Position numbers and translations under genes: made by a program. This document shows, piece by piece, positions 52,193 through 61,529 of a DNA stretch of 64,000 nucleotides. The notes beneath the pieces were generated by a model. It worked only from the letters and a program-made list of their open reading frames with translations, was not told the DNA's origin and did not search any database. How positions within the stretch are numbered: position 1 is the first letter of the stretch; each line of letters opens with the position of its first letter. The stretch comes from JBEKIK01 sp963845975 (GTDB taxonomy: Bacteria; Planctomycetota; Planctomycetia; Pirellulales; Thermoguttaceae): NCBI GenBank assembly GCA_963845975.1, contig CAWJUD010000001.1:1674001-1738000 (forward strand), written 5' to 3'.

Positions 52193-52295
52193 TTTTCAGT
52201 TCGCGGTTTATAGTTTCTAGTTTACGGTTATCGCTTTTCAATTACGGCTTGTCAACGGGTAGTTGGCAGGGGCCATGGCAAAACTGCAAGCGGAT

Positions 52296-52721
52296 TCATG
52301 GATTAATACAACCTAATCCTTCATCCTTCTTATGCATCAGCCAGTCGAGTATCCCGTTGACGAATTGCGCCGATTGGGCGGAGCCGAAACGCTTGGCCAG
52401 TTCCACCGCCTCGTCGATGGCAACGCGCTGCGGGGTTTCGCTATGCAGTAATTCAAAGGCCCCTAATCGCAAAATGTTTCGGTCGGTGGCGGCCATCCTT
52501 TTGAGACTCCAATTCTCCGCCGCTTGTTCGATCAGTTTATCCAACTCCTTGCAATGACTGCGCACGCCGGATACAAGGCTCCGCGATAATTCAATCAACT
52601 CCTCCGATCGCAATCGCTTCTCGATCATTTCGTCGCTCGCCCCGGGATTAGAGCGCGGATTCAGATCGTCCTGATACAGAACCTGAAACGCTACCTCCCG
52701 TGCTCGACTGCGACGAGACAT
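52296..52721 (-). CDS. nusB: Transcription antitermination factor NusB
   Basis: A 141-residue helical protein that binds boxA RNA with NusE. It shows MSRRSRAREVAFQVLYQ at the start, the central NWSLKRMAATDRNILRLGAFELL-type core (RNILRLGAFELL) and the end VAIDEAVELAKRFGSAQSAQFVNG in family register (AIDEAVELAKRFG, FVNGILDWL). It lies directly after ribH, a common arrangement. Confidence 0.93.
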   Translation of the reverse strand: MSRRSRAREVAFQVLYQDDLNPRSNPGASDEMIEKRLRSEELIELSRSLVSGVRSHCKELDKLIEQAAENWSLKRMAATDRNILRLGAFELLHSETPQRVAIDEAVELAKRFGSAQSAQFVNGILDWLMHKKDEGLGCINP

Positions 52722-52800
52722 TTTTAAAGGATGAAGGATGAGGGATGAAGGATGAATATAAATGATGAATAATGAGCCATGAATGCTGAGTATATCAATA

Positions 52801-52912
52801 AAAAACCGCTTGCAGTTTCGCGCCGATTACCAGAAGCGGGCAGTAAACTGCCCACCCCTTATTAACCGCGCTCCATGATCAGAAAAGTAGGCAGTAAAGT
52901 TCCCACCCCTCA
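52801..52912. repeat. CCGCTTGC and GGGCAGTAAACTGCCCACCCC repeat patch
   Basis: An AAACCGCTTGCAGTTTCGC copy is followed by two units of GGGCAGTAAACTGCCCACCCCT type (52846-52866 hairpin, and 52883-52912 with changes). GGATGAA/ATGATGAATAATGA filler occupies 52727-52795. Confidence 0.65.
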
Positions 52913-52926
52913 TTGACCATTCTCCG

Positions 52927-53442
52927 CTATTTAAGTTCTTTCCTCAACTGTGCCATTAAATCGACCATTTCCAAGGCGGCTTTGGCGCAATCCACGCCCT
53001 TGTTGCCGATGCGCTTCTCGCCCTGATCCTTGCCTGTGGTGGCCGCGTCGCCGCCGGAGCGGGCGATGGCTTGTTCCAGGGTGTTGCAAGTAAGCAGGCC
53101 GAACAGGACGGGCAGGCCGTAATGCACGCCGATCTCGGCCAAAGCGTTGCTCACCGCCCGGTTGATATGCTGATCGTGCGTGGTCTCGCCGCGGATCACC
53201 GCCCCCAGGCAAATCACGGCGACGTATCGCCCGCTGGCGGCCAGTTCGCCGGCCACAGTGGGAATCTCAAACGCTCCCGGCACCCAGGCCACGTCGATCC
53301 GCTGTTCACCCACCCTGTGGGCCGTAAGCGTGCCGATCGCGCCTTCCAGCAGCCGCGTGGTGATCGACTCGTTGAATCGCGAAACGACAATCGCGAATCG
53401 GCCGCCGCCGTTCCCATCCGTTCCTTGAAAAACCTTAACCAT
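52927..53442 (-). CDS. ribH: 6,7-dimethyl-8-ribityllumazine synthase
   Basis: A 171-residue enzyme for the penultimate step of riboflavin synthesis, forming capsid-like oligomers. It has IVVSRFNESITTRLLEGA, WVPGAFEIPTVAGELA and the catalytic His in RGETTHDQHINRAVSNAL, then GLPVLFGLLTCNTLEQA. The N-terminus is short. It lies between rho and nusB on the same strand. Confidence 0.95.
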   Translation of the reverse strand: MVKVFQGTDGNGGGRFAIVVSRFNESITTRLLEGAIGTLTAHRVGEQRIDVAWVPGAFEIPTVAGELAASGRYVAVICLGAVIRGETTHDQHINRAVSNALAEIGVHYGLPVLFGLLTCNTLEQAIARSGGDAATTGKDQGEKRIGNKGVDCAKAALEMVDLMAQLRKELK

Positions 53443-53490
53443 ACCAATACCTAATCCCTGGCCCCGACTCTAGCCCCTAATCTCTAATCC

Positions 53491-54978
53491 CTACGATTTC
53501 ATATTCATGCTCATCAAAAATTCCCCGTTGCTCTTGGCCTTTTGCAGGCGGCCGACCAGGAGTTCCATGGCATCGGGGGGATTCATGTCGTTTAGGACCC
53601 GGCGGAGGATGCAAATCCGCCGGTGTTCCTCGGGATCCAAAAGCATTTCTTCGCGCCGGGTGCCGGAGCGGTTGATGTCGATGGCCGGCCAAATCCGCCG
53701 ATCCACAAGCTTGCGATCCAGCGAGATTTCCAGATTGCCGGTGCCTTTGAATTCCTCGAAAATCACTTCATCCATGCGGCTGCCGGTTTCGATAAGCGCG
53801 GTGGCAATGATCGTTAGTGATCCGCCCTCCTCCACTTTCCGCGCCGAGCCGAAAAACCGCTTCGGCCGTTGCAGGGCGTTGGCGTCCACGCCCCCGGAAA
53901 GCAACTTGCCCGAATTCGGGCACTCGGCGTTCCAGGCCCGGGCGTAGCGGGTGATGGAATCCAAAAAAATCAGCACGTCCCGCCCGTATTCCACCATCCG
54001 CTTGGCTTTTTCCAGGACCATCTCGGCCACCTGGATGTGCCGCGCCGAATTCTCGTCGAAAGTGGAGCTTATCACCTCGCAGTTCGGGCCCTTTACCTGG
54101 CGCTCCATGTCGGTCACTTCTTCCGGGCGTTCGTCGATCAAGAGCATGAAAACGTAAAGCTCGGGATAATTTTTCAAGGCCGCCTTGGCCATCTTTTGCA
54201 TGAGAATCGTCTTGCCTGCCCGGGGCGGGCTGACGATCAATCCCCGCTGCCCAAACCCGATGGGCACGATCATGTCCACCACCCGCATCTCGATCTCCTC
54301 GGGCGTGGTCTCCATGCGGATTCGCGCGTCCGGATGCAGCGGCGTTAGATCGTCGAAAAAAACCTTTGATGAGAGAATATTCGGATCCTCCCAGTTTATC
54401 GCCTCTACCCGCAGCAAGGCGAAATAGCGCTCGTTTTCCTTGGGCGGGCGGATCTGGCCCGACACCCAGGCCCCGGTCTTCAACCCGAATCGCCGAATCT
54501 GGCTGGGCGAAACGTAAATGTCGTCCGGGCAGGAAAGGTAATGGTAATCCGGACTGCGGAGGAAACCGAAACCGTCGGGCAATATCTCCAGCGTGCCTTC
54601 GCCGTACATCAACCCGTTGAGTTTCACCCGCTCCTTGAGTATCCTGAAAATCAAGTCCTGCTTCTTGATGCCCGCGTAATCGGTGAGATTTTCCTTGCGG
54701 GCTTCTTCGATCAATTCGGCCATCGACATCCGCTGCAACTCGGCGATGTGCGTATCGCCCGACTGCTTGATCTGCTCGTACTTGGCGTGCATGTCGTCCC
54801 TGCCGGCATCCATGTCGGCGGCGATTTCCTCGGCCAGCGAAAGCGGATCGTCTTCGTCGTCGAGATGATAGTCGTTGTAGCTTTTCACTTTGCCGGAAAT
54901 GGGCGGAACAGGCCCTTCTTCCGTTTTGTGATTGGTAAAACCGTTCTCTTGTGATTTGAAATCTTGTTCCGTGGACAT
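53491..54978 (-). CDS. rho: Transcription termination factor Rho with N-terminal extension
   Basis: A 495-residue hexameric RNA helicase ending transcription. About 75 acidic, low-complexity residues precede the usual N-terminal helices (MSMAELIEEARKENL). The RNA-binding domain follows (GTLEILPDGFGFLRSPDYHY), then Walker A SPPRAGKTILMQ, Walker B VLIFLDSITRYARA, and Q/R-loop regions ending SGGVDANALQRPKRFFG. The ATG at 54978 has AGGAG 12 bases upstream and was preferred to one nine codons earlier. It is downstream of coaE, though a 330-base repeat-filled gap separates them. Confidence 0.94.
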   Translation of the reverse strand: MSTEQDFKSQENGFTNHKTEEGPVPPISGKVKSYNDYHLDDEDDPLSLAEEIAADMDAGRDDMHAKYEQIKQSGDTHIAELQRMSMAELIEEARKENLTDYAGIKKQDLIFRILKERVKLNGLMYGEGTLEILPDGFGFLRSPDYHYLSCPDDIYVSPSQIRRFGLKTGAWVSGQIRPPKENERYFALLRVEAINWEDPNILSSKVFFDDLTPLHPDARIRMETTPEEIEMRVVDMIVPIGFGQRGLIVSPPRAGKTILMQKMAKAALKNYPELYVFMLLIDERPEEVTDMERQVKGPNCEVISSTFDENSARHIQVAEMVLEKAKRMVEYGRDVLIFLDSITRYARAWNAECPNSGKLLSGGVDANALQRPKRFFGSARKVEEGGSLTIIATALIETGSRMDEVIFEEFKGTGNLEISLDRKLVDRRIWPAIDINRSGTRREEMLLDPEEHRRICILRRVLNDMNPPDAMELLVGRLQKAKSNGEFLMSMNMKS

Positions 54979-55006
54979 GAAATGGCAACTCCTGAAATGA
55001 AACATG

Positions 55007-55217
55007 AGCCGGCGCTGAAGGCGCCGGCGGCGGGGTAATTAGCTTAGTTTATAGGATGAAAAAAAGGAAATCAAGCAGTCAAGGCGGGAAATTTGAGAGG
55101 AAACAAAATGAATTCTAGTTGATCGCAAAATTATCGACGCTGTGTGCCACTGCTGGCTTGCCAGCAGTGCGGAACTGCCGAAAATCACGGCACTGCTTGC
55201 AAGCAAGCAGTGGCACA
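55007..55217. repeat. Hairpin plus GTGCCACTGC-family BIME in the coaE-rho gap
   Basis: GCCGGCGC-TGAAG-GCGCCGGC lies at 55010-55030. A BIME at 55142-55217 has GTGTGCCACTGCTGG...CCAGCAGTG, then CACTGCTTGC...GCAAGCAGTGGCACAC. It is the same two-hairpin layout as 31255-31332. No gene between 54979 and 55312. Confidence 0.75.
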
Positions 55218-55312
55218 CACGGCATAATTTACTTCGCACTTAGTTTAATCGTAAAATAATCGACGTGGTCGGTTGGCTTGCGCCAACAGAAAAAAACAAT
55301 ACTAGGCGGGAT

Positions 55313-55912
55313 TCAGCGGATAAGGGCTTGCCACAAACGCTCGACTTGCGCTTGAGTCTGTTCCGGAGAACCGGAGTTGTTTATTATCAAATCGGCACGC
55401 TTGCGCTTAAAATCCAGCGATTCCTGGGCGACCTCACGAGCCGCAAAATCCTCCTTTCTCCACCCCCGGGCCAGGGCCCGCTCTAATCGCACCTCGGGCG
55501 GCGCATCGACATATATCATCTTGTCGCAAAGTTTATCCAAACCGGCCTCGGCTAAAAGCGGCGCGTCGATCACCGCCGCCTTGACTGCCGATCCGGCCAA
55601 TGCATCCAATTGTTCCTTTATTATTCGTATAATTTCCGCATGAGTCAACTGTTCCAGATACGCTCGGTCTCTCGGTCCGTCCGGAGGGGGTGCGAATACG
55701 ATCCGGGCCAAGCGGCTCCGATCGATCCGCCCATCCGCACCGAACACCGCATCGCCCCAACGCTCCCGTGCCGCGGCCTCGATTTTCGCCTGCCCCAACA
55801 CTTCATGTCCGATTTCGTCCGCATTTAAAACCTTTGCCCCGCACGAGGCCAATTGCTCGGCCACCATGCTCTTGCCGCTGGCAATGCCTCCTAACAAACC
55901 AATGATTTTCAT
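55313..55912 (-). CDS. coaE: Dephospho-CoA kinase
   Basis: A 199-residue P-loop kinase for the last step of CoA synthesis. It has Walker A GLLGGIASGKSMVAEQLA, the DADEIGH-like NADEIGHEVL, VIDAPLLAEAGLDKLCD and the C-terminal ADLIINNSGS typical of CoaE. It lies 44 bases after polA; that gap is GCAAATT-type filler. Confidence 0.95.
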   Translation of the reverse strand: MKIIGLLGGIASGKSMVAEQLASCGAKVLNADEIGHEVLGQAKIEAAARERWGDAVFGADGRIDRSRLARIVFAPPPDGPRDRAYLEQLTHAEIIRIIKEQLDALAGSAVKAAVIDAPLLAEAGLDKLCDKMIYVDAPPEVRLERALARGWRKEDFAAREVAQESLDFKRKRADLIINNSGSPEQTQAQVERLWQALIR

Positions 55913-55956
55913 GCAATAGTTATCAGTAGCATTTGTGATTGTTCAATTTGCAATTT

Positions 55957-58900
55957 TCAATTTGCAATCTCTTTCGCTTCAATTTTCTCCGCGTCGGCCC
56001 AATTCGAGCCGGCCTTGAGATCGACTTTCAAAGGAACCTTTAAATTCCACACGCCGGCCATTTCCTCGGAAACGAGTGCGGCCAAACTGGGAAGGTTTTG
56101 GGAGGGAACTTCGAAGATCAATTCATCGTGGATTTGTAATAACATCCGTGCGGAAAGGCCCTCGCTTTTAAGCCGCCGCTGAATCGCGATCATGGCCAGC
56201 TTGATCAGGTCCGCTGCCGAGCCTTGGATGACCGTGTTGATGGCGGTCCGTTCCGCGAGGTTCCTCTGCCGGCCGGCGTTGGGGCGAACTCCTTGGATCG
56301 CACGCCGCCGTCCGAGGACAGTTTTAACATATCCTGTTTTGGCGCATTCCGCCAGTACTTGCTCCAGAAATTCTTCGATCCTCGGATACCCCTCGAAATA
56401 GCCATCGATAAACCGCTGGGCCGCCTCCTGCTCGATACCCAACGCTCGGCCTAGTCCATACGCGCTTTGCCCGTAAATCACCCCAAAATTCACCGCCTTG
56501 GCCTCCCGGCGCATCTCGGCGGTCACTTGCTCCAGCGGGACGTTATTCACCTGGCTGGCTACCCGGGCATGGATATCCTCATCCCGGGCAAAGGCCTCGC
56601 AGAGCCGCTCGTCCCCGCAAAAATGCGCCAGAATTCGCAGTTCAATTTGCGAATAATCGGCTGCCAACAGCGTCCAACCCGGCTGGCCCGGGATAAAAGC
56701 CGAGCGGATTTCCCGGCCGATCTCGCTGCGCACGGGGATGTTTTGCAGATTCGGGTCGCTGGAACTCAAACGGCCCGTGGCCGCCACCACCTGGTTGAAC
56801 GAGGCGTGGACTCGGCCCGTAGCCGGATGAACCAAACCCGGCAAGGCGTCGACATAAGTGCTTTTCAGTTTCGCATACTGGCGATATTCCAATAGCTTTG
56901 CTGGCAATGGATGCAGTCGGGCCAACTCTTCTAAGACCTCGGCGTCGGTGCTGGGCCCGGTCTTTGGCGTTCGCTTGACAACCGGCAATTTCAGTTCCAT
57001 AAAAAGAACCTGCTGCAATTGCTTGGGCGAAGCGATGTTGAATCCGTGACCGGCCAAGGCGTGGATTTCCCTCTCCAATTCTTCCAAGCGCCGCCCGTAC
57101 TGCCCGCTTAACTCGGCCAGCCGGGCGACATCCACTCGGATGCCGTTGTACTCCATATCCGCCAGCACGCCGATCAGCGGCAGTTCGACCTTTGCGAAAA
57201 GCTCGGTTAGTTGATACTGTTCGAGTTTATTATCCAAGATCGGCTTCAGACGGACGGGCAGCAAAGCGTCTTCGCCCGCGTAATCGGCCACCTGATGCAC
57301 GGGAACCTCGTCCATTCGTTTTTGATTCTTGCCCGATCCGATCAATTCGCTGATCTTGATGGTCGAATGCCCAAGATAATCCAGGGCCAGATCGTCGAGG
57401 TTGTGGTTTCGTTGCCCGGCCTCCAACAGATAGCTTGCCACCATGGTGTCGAATCCAATGCCGGCAAGGTTTATTCCCGCCCCGCGCAACACGATAATGT
57501 CGTACTTCAGATTCTGCCCGATCTTCTCGACCGTTGGATCTTCCAGCACCGGCCGAAGTGCGTTAGCGCGGCCTGCAAATCCAGATGCCGCTCGCCGGGC
57601 GGAGAACGGACCGGCAGATACCAGGCCTGGTTTTCATCCCAGGAAAAGGAAAGCCCCACCAACTCGGCCCAACGCGGCATAATATTCGTGGTCTCCGTAT
57701 CCAGCGAGAATGTTTTTTGTGTTTTAAGTTGGGAAAAGAATGTCTCAAATGCCTCGGGCGTATCGACTAGATGATACACGGGTGTAGAAAAAACTGTCCC
57801 CTCGCCCTTTGGGAGAGGGCTAGGGTGAGGGCCAGTTCCAACCGTTCCCACTCCCTGCGCCGCGACATCGGTCGGAAGAGGGCTAGGGTGAGGGGGATTC
57901 TCGCTAGTGTCATCCGATGATATTTCCTTTTGAAACAGTCCTCCCACGGCAAGCGATTTACATAGTGCGTCGATTTTCAAAACCAAACTGCGGAATCCGA
58001 ACTCGCGGAACAAAGCCAACGCCGCCGTGCGATCGATCCGTCCGACTTGCATATCCCACGGAATTGCTACCGGCACGTGCGTGTCCAAGCGTACCAAATC
58101 CCGGCTCAGCAAGGCCTGGTCGCGGAATTTTAACAAATTTTCCTTGCGCTTCGCCCCGGCCACGTCGCCGGCATGCTCGAGCACGGCCTCCAGCGTTCCG
58201 TATTGTTCCAACAGTTGCCTGGCGAACTTCGGGCCGATCAGCGGCACGCCCGGCACGTTGTCCACCGCATCGCCCACTAAGGCCTGATAATCGATCACTT
58301 GCTCCGGCGTTATCCCCCAATCTTCCTTGAGTGCATCACGATCGATAAACGCATTTTTACGAATATTAAAGACCTTCACGCGATCGGTAATCAATTGCCG
58401 GCAGTCCTTATCGCTGGTGACCAGGATGCACTCGCCGCCAAGTTCGCCGGTAAGCCGGGCGAGAGTGGCCAAAATATCGTCGGCCTCAAAACCCTCAAGG
58501 CCCAAGGCCGGAATGCCTAAAACATCCAGCACGCGGCGGATCGAGGCGATCTGCGGCACCAGTTCGGCGTCCATCTCCGGCCGCTGGATTTTGTACGCCT
58601 CGTACATTTCGTGGCGAAATGTTTTGCCCGGCAAATCGAAGGCGCAAAACAAAAAGTCCGGCTTTTTCTCTTCGATGAGAAAAAACAAATCGCGGGCAAA
58701 ACCAAAAACCGCCCCCACAGGCTCGCCCCGCGGGCTGCTCATCTCGGGCAGTGCATGGAACACTTGATGGATGAGAGAATGGCCGTCGATTACCCAAACC
58801 GTTTTGCCGATTAAAGAGGGTTCAGGGTTCTGGGTTCTGGGTTCAGAATCCGAATTTTGGGATTCAACGTTTAGCCGCGACCCGGAGGGGAGCGCTGAAG

Positions 58901-58997
58901 GATATGCTGGTGGCGGCAGATTTTCATCGCCCGGCGGCGGATTTTCATCTTCCGGCCCAAAACCAGGCAACGACGTCTGCCGCGGACGATCTGGCAT
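55957..58997 (-). CDS. polA: DNA polymerase I with repeat-derived linkers, one frameshift
   Basis: About 1013 residues once one base is restored near 57555 (HFRPVLEDPTV); as given, two frames overlap there. The 5' nuclease domain starts near residue 63 (VWVIDGHSLIHQVFHAL). An intact proofreading 3'-5' exonuclease has DTE in FSLDTETTN, NLKYD and YAGEDA. The polymerase has ADYSQIELRILAHF, the finger helix KAVNFGVIYGQSAYG and the palm LQIHDELIFEV. The leader (about residues 30-60) and the linker between nuclease and exonuclease are translated from dispersed repeats (PSPLP-type peptides). GAGGA lies before the ATG at 58997. It heads the polA-coaE-rho-ribH-nusB-ftsY run. Confidence 0.9.
57797..57896. 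repeat. CTCTCCC/CCCTCACCC repeats inside polA
   Basis: Two copies of the GAGAGGGCTAGGGTGAGGG unit (57810-57832 and 57876-57896) sit in the polA linker in the same orientation. They encode NPPHPSPLP and GPHPSPLPKGEG without breaking the frame. The unit is the same dispersed repeat seen at 15100-15140 and 61069-61200. Confidence 0.8.
58815..58895. repeat. GGTTCTGG filler and TTTAGCCGCGACC element inside polA leader
   Basis: 58815-58850 is a run of GGGTTCTGGGTTCTGG-like units encoding EPRTQNPEP. 58870-58895 is a shortened TTTAGCCGCGACC...GGGGAGCG element encoding SALPSGSRLN. Both repeat types otherwise occur between genes (48855-48893 and 20861-20909). Confidence 0.7.
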
Positions 58998-59044
58998 GAA
59001 GAATTCCTCGTTTGCGAATATCAAATATTATATCCCACAGGGTT

Positions 59045-59300
59045 CTGACCCGTAGGGTCATTTGATATTGGCCCGGCGATTCATCGCTAGGTAAATCATT
59101 GTGATCCTATTCTGACCCGTAGGGTCATTTGATCTTAGCCCGGCGATTCATCGCTAGGTAAATCATTGTGATCCTATTCTGACCCGTAGGGTCATTTGAT
59201 CTTGGCCCGGCGATTCATCGCTAGGTAAATCATTGTGATCCTATTATGACCCGTAGGGTCATTTGATATTAGCCCAGCGATTCATCGCTGGGTAGATATG
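59045..59300. repeat. 67-bp tandem repeat, nearly four copies, two hairpins per unit
   Basis: Units start at 59045, 59112, 59179 and 59246, exactly 67 bases apart. Each has TGACCC-GTA-GGGTCA and a TAGCCCGGCGA-TTCA-TCGCTAGGTA stem-loop, joined by AAATCATTGTGATCCTAT. The last copy is compensated (CCAGCGA/TCGCTGG), which keeps its stem. The array lies between divergent polA and a membrane-protein gene. Confidence 0.9.
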
Positions 59301-59419
59301 GCATCCCAAAATCCCTCTCCCGTCCCGCAGGGACGGTTGAATCTGTGCTTTCAACAATGATTTACAACAATTATAATCAATCCCTCTGCCTGCCATTAAA
59401 TATTATACAAGAACCATCC

Positions 59420-60856
59420 ATGCCCCAACCCATCGAGAATCCCTCCGTCTCGCCACACAACCGCTGGCAATTCAGCCTCGGAGGGTTGTTCATTTTCACG
59501 TTAAGCGTGGCCATAGGGGCGGCGGTAATGCAGGAAAAGGTGCGCGAGTTACTTGCCTCTCCTTCGATTGAGAGACTTTTCAATGCCGGCTTGTGCGGTC
59601 TGCTTATAATTCTCGCCTTCTGGATGATTCTCGGCATTCTTTATCAGGTTCGTGATTTGCGATCCACGCTTGTTTCCCATCCTGATCTTTGCTATGAGCA
59701 TCGCTGGGGACTGCGATTTGAAATATTTTGGCGGCTGATCATGGCAGTATTGATGTCATTTTGTATTTTGATGATACTTCTCATTAATCAGAAAATAATT
59801 GTTCTACCATCGCCAAATGATATAAGTTATTCAATGATCGGATCTTTTACGGATTCTGTCCCGGCCATACTCCTTTTGGCCGTCATAGGCAGCGTCCCTT
59901 ATGTGCCGCGTAAGGAGTCCTCTTCGCTGTTGCATCGTGTACTATATCTGGTATTTTGTATGCTCGCCGGGGCATTTTGTCTGGAACGATGGGTTGATCA
60001 GACCTTTATTTATCATTTAGTACACATCGCCATCATCGGTATTGATTACGATCAACCGCTGCAATTCAGTTCTATCGATCCCCGTTATTATCATGCGTAT
60101 ACCAATCTTATTTTCTGGTGGTCGATTTCGTCAGGCTTGATCGTCATTATCAATTGGGCAATTCTGGGTCGTTTAGCTCGGCAATGGTCGATGGGATTCA
60201 AGCGGCGTTTATTTTGGCTTGTCTTATTGATTTCCGGGATTACGGCGACCGGCACATTCATATTTTGGCTTTATGCCCGCGGACTAAAGGAAATTTCCCC
60301 TATCTTTGCGGAAACCCCCAATGAAGCGCCTATCCATTATTGGCTGTCGGCGGCCTTGCTGATCATAGTTCTTGCCACAATTATAACCTACCGCTTGGCA
60401 GTTGATCGCGGTCAGATTGCCAATATGCCGTCAATAGAATGGAGACGCAATCCAGATAAGTATTATCATGAATGGCATACAATCCTTTTGCTGCTGATAT
60501 TCGCCATTGCTTTCTATTGTTTGAATGCACTTAATTTGTTGCGAGTGTTAGTTTCAAAAATATTGTGGGGTTTTTTCCCCGCCCCCTTTAGATCTTGGGA
60601 GGAAATATTTTATGGCTTATTCGGCATGCCGATACCTTGTTTATGGTGTGGCTTAATTCTTCTTGCCCTGCATCGCGCCTTTGCGCGACGGATAGATTCC
60701 AGGCATCCTCAAGCCGATTTGCCGAGAATCAATCCGGCGCGGTTCGTCACGGTTTGGCTGGCCACATTGGCGTTCACGTTATCGGGCGCTTTGGTCTTGG
60801 TCTGGATGAGTTTCGCCCTCTGGTTCAATCCCTGGTTCCACGGGCGTTGGCCGTAA
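59420..60856 (+). CDS. Polytopic membrane protein of unknown function
   Basis: About 478 residues with ten or so membrane helices. After a short polar start comes RWQFSLGGLFIFTLSVAIGAAV-like sequence (short: WQFSLGGLFIF), a motif at the N-terminus of many planctomycete membrane proteins. Several helix-loop blocks follow (WMILGILYQV, WRLIMAVLMSF, WLALATLAF-like end). No catalytic motif. The upstream in-frame ATG at 59345 is possible, but the 25 extra residues look unprotein-like. It is divergent from polA across the 67-bp array. Confidence 0.6.
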   Translation: MPQPIENPSVSPHNRWQFSLGGLFIFTLSVAIGAAVMQEKVRELLASPSIERLFNAGLCGLLIILAFWMILGILYQVRDLRSTLVSHPDLCYEHRWGLRFEIFWRLIMAVLMSFCILMILLINQKIIVLPSPNDISYSMIGSFTDSVPAILLLAVIGSVPYVPRKESSSLLHRVLYLVFCMLAGAFCLERWVDQTFIYHLVHIAIIGIDYDQPLQFSSIDPRYYHAYTNLIFWWSISSGLIVIINWAILGRLARQWSMGFKRRLFWLVLLISGITATGTFIFWLYARGLKEISPIFAETPNEAPIHYWLSAALLIIVLATIITYRLAVDRGQIANMPSIEWRRNPDKYYHEWHTILLLLIFAIAFYCLNALNLLRVLVSKILWGFFPAPFRSWEEIFYGLFGMPIPCLWCGLILLALHRAFARRIDSRHPQADLPRINPARFVTVWLATLAFTLSGALVLVWMSFALWFNPWFHGRWP

Positions 60857-61529
60857 TTTAGTGGAAATCGAAAAAGATCAGGACATGAAAACTATTTTGA
60901 AAAGCTTTCCAAACACATACTGACACAATTATCGGTGCAGGCAAGCATCAGATCATCTGATCAGGCAAACATTGTACCCGCTGCGAAATGCAATGCAGCC
61001 CACCATAAAGAACTACGAGGAAGATCGAGATTTAAAGCCCTTCCAAAAAGTCGCCTTTTCCTCGGGGGTAGCTAGGTCACCACAAATTCCCCTCTCCCTC
61101 CAGGAGATAGCTAGGTTGCCACAAATTCCCCTCTCCCTCCGGGAGATAGCTAGGTTACCAAATAGTCCCCTCTCCCTCCGGGAGAGGGGCAGGGTGAGGG
61201 CATCTCGCGGTCGTGTATTACTCAAAAAAACTGTTTGAGATGAGTTCCTAATGAATTCCAGCCTTAAACTCTATCACAAATCGCACGACCGGTTTATCAG
61301 GCTTGAACGTTCATTGGATTTTATCATCCTTGCCTGCGTTAGTCATTTCGTTGACACCCCACTGCACCCCGATTAAAATCAAATTAGGTTCACAGCCGAA
61401 AAAGTCGCCTTTTCCGGTGCATTTTCCTTAGCAGCCCAAGTTGCCGCCTGGAAAATGAGTTCTTACTAAAATATTTACGTTTCCGACAATGTCGGCCCCG
61501 AGCCGGGGCGAATACGGAGTAAGAGGTTT
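60857..61529. other. 670-base gene-free region with repeats
   Basis: It contains AAAAAGTCGCCTTTTCC twice (61045-61061 and about 61401-61417) and the 39-bp array at 61069. An 88-codon frame across the array is only translated repeat. I see no gene. Confidence 0.5.
61069..61200. repeat. 39-bp tandem repeat built on CCCCTCTCCCTCC
   Basis: Copies begin TAGCTAGGT at 61069, 61108 and 61147 (period 39). The third runs into GGGAGAGGGGCAGGGTGAGGG, completing the CTCTCCC hairpin also present in polA and in the CBM9-like gene. Confidence 0.85.

Noticed and set aside
59045..59300. Possible CRISPR array
   Set aside because: The 67-bp copies are head-to-tail with no unique spacers, and no cas genes are present. 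It is a tandem repeat.
60972..61238. An 88-codon frame with a repeating IPLSLREIARLPQ-like peptide
   Set aside because: It is only the translation of the 39-bp tandem repeat, with no ribosome binding site and no unique sequence.
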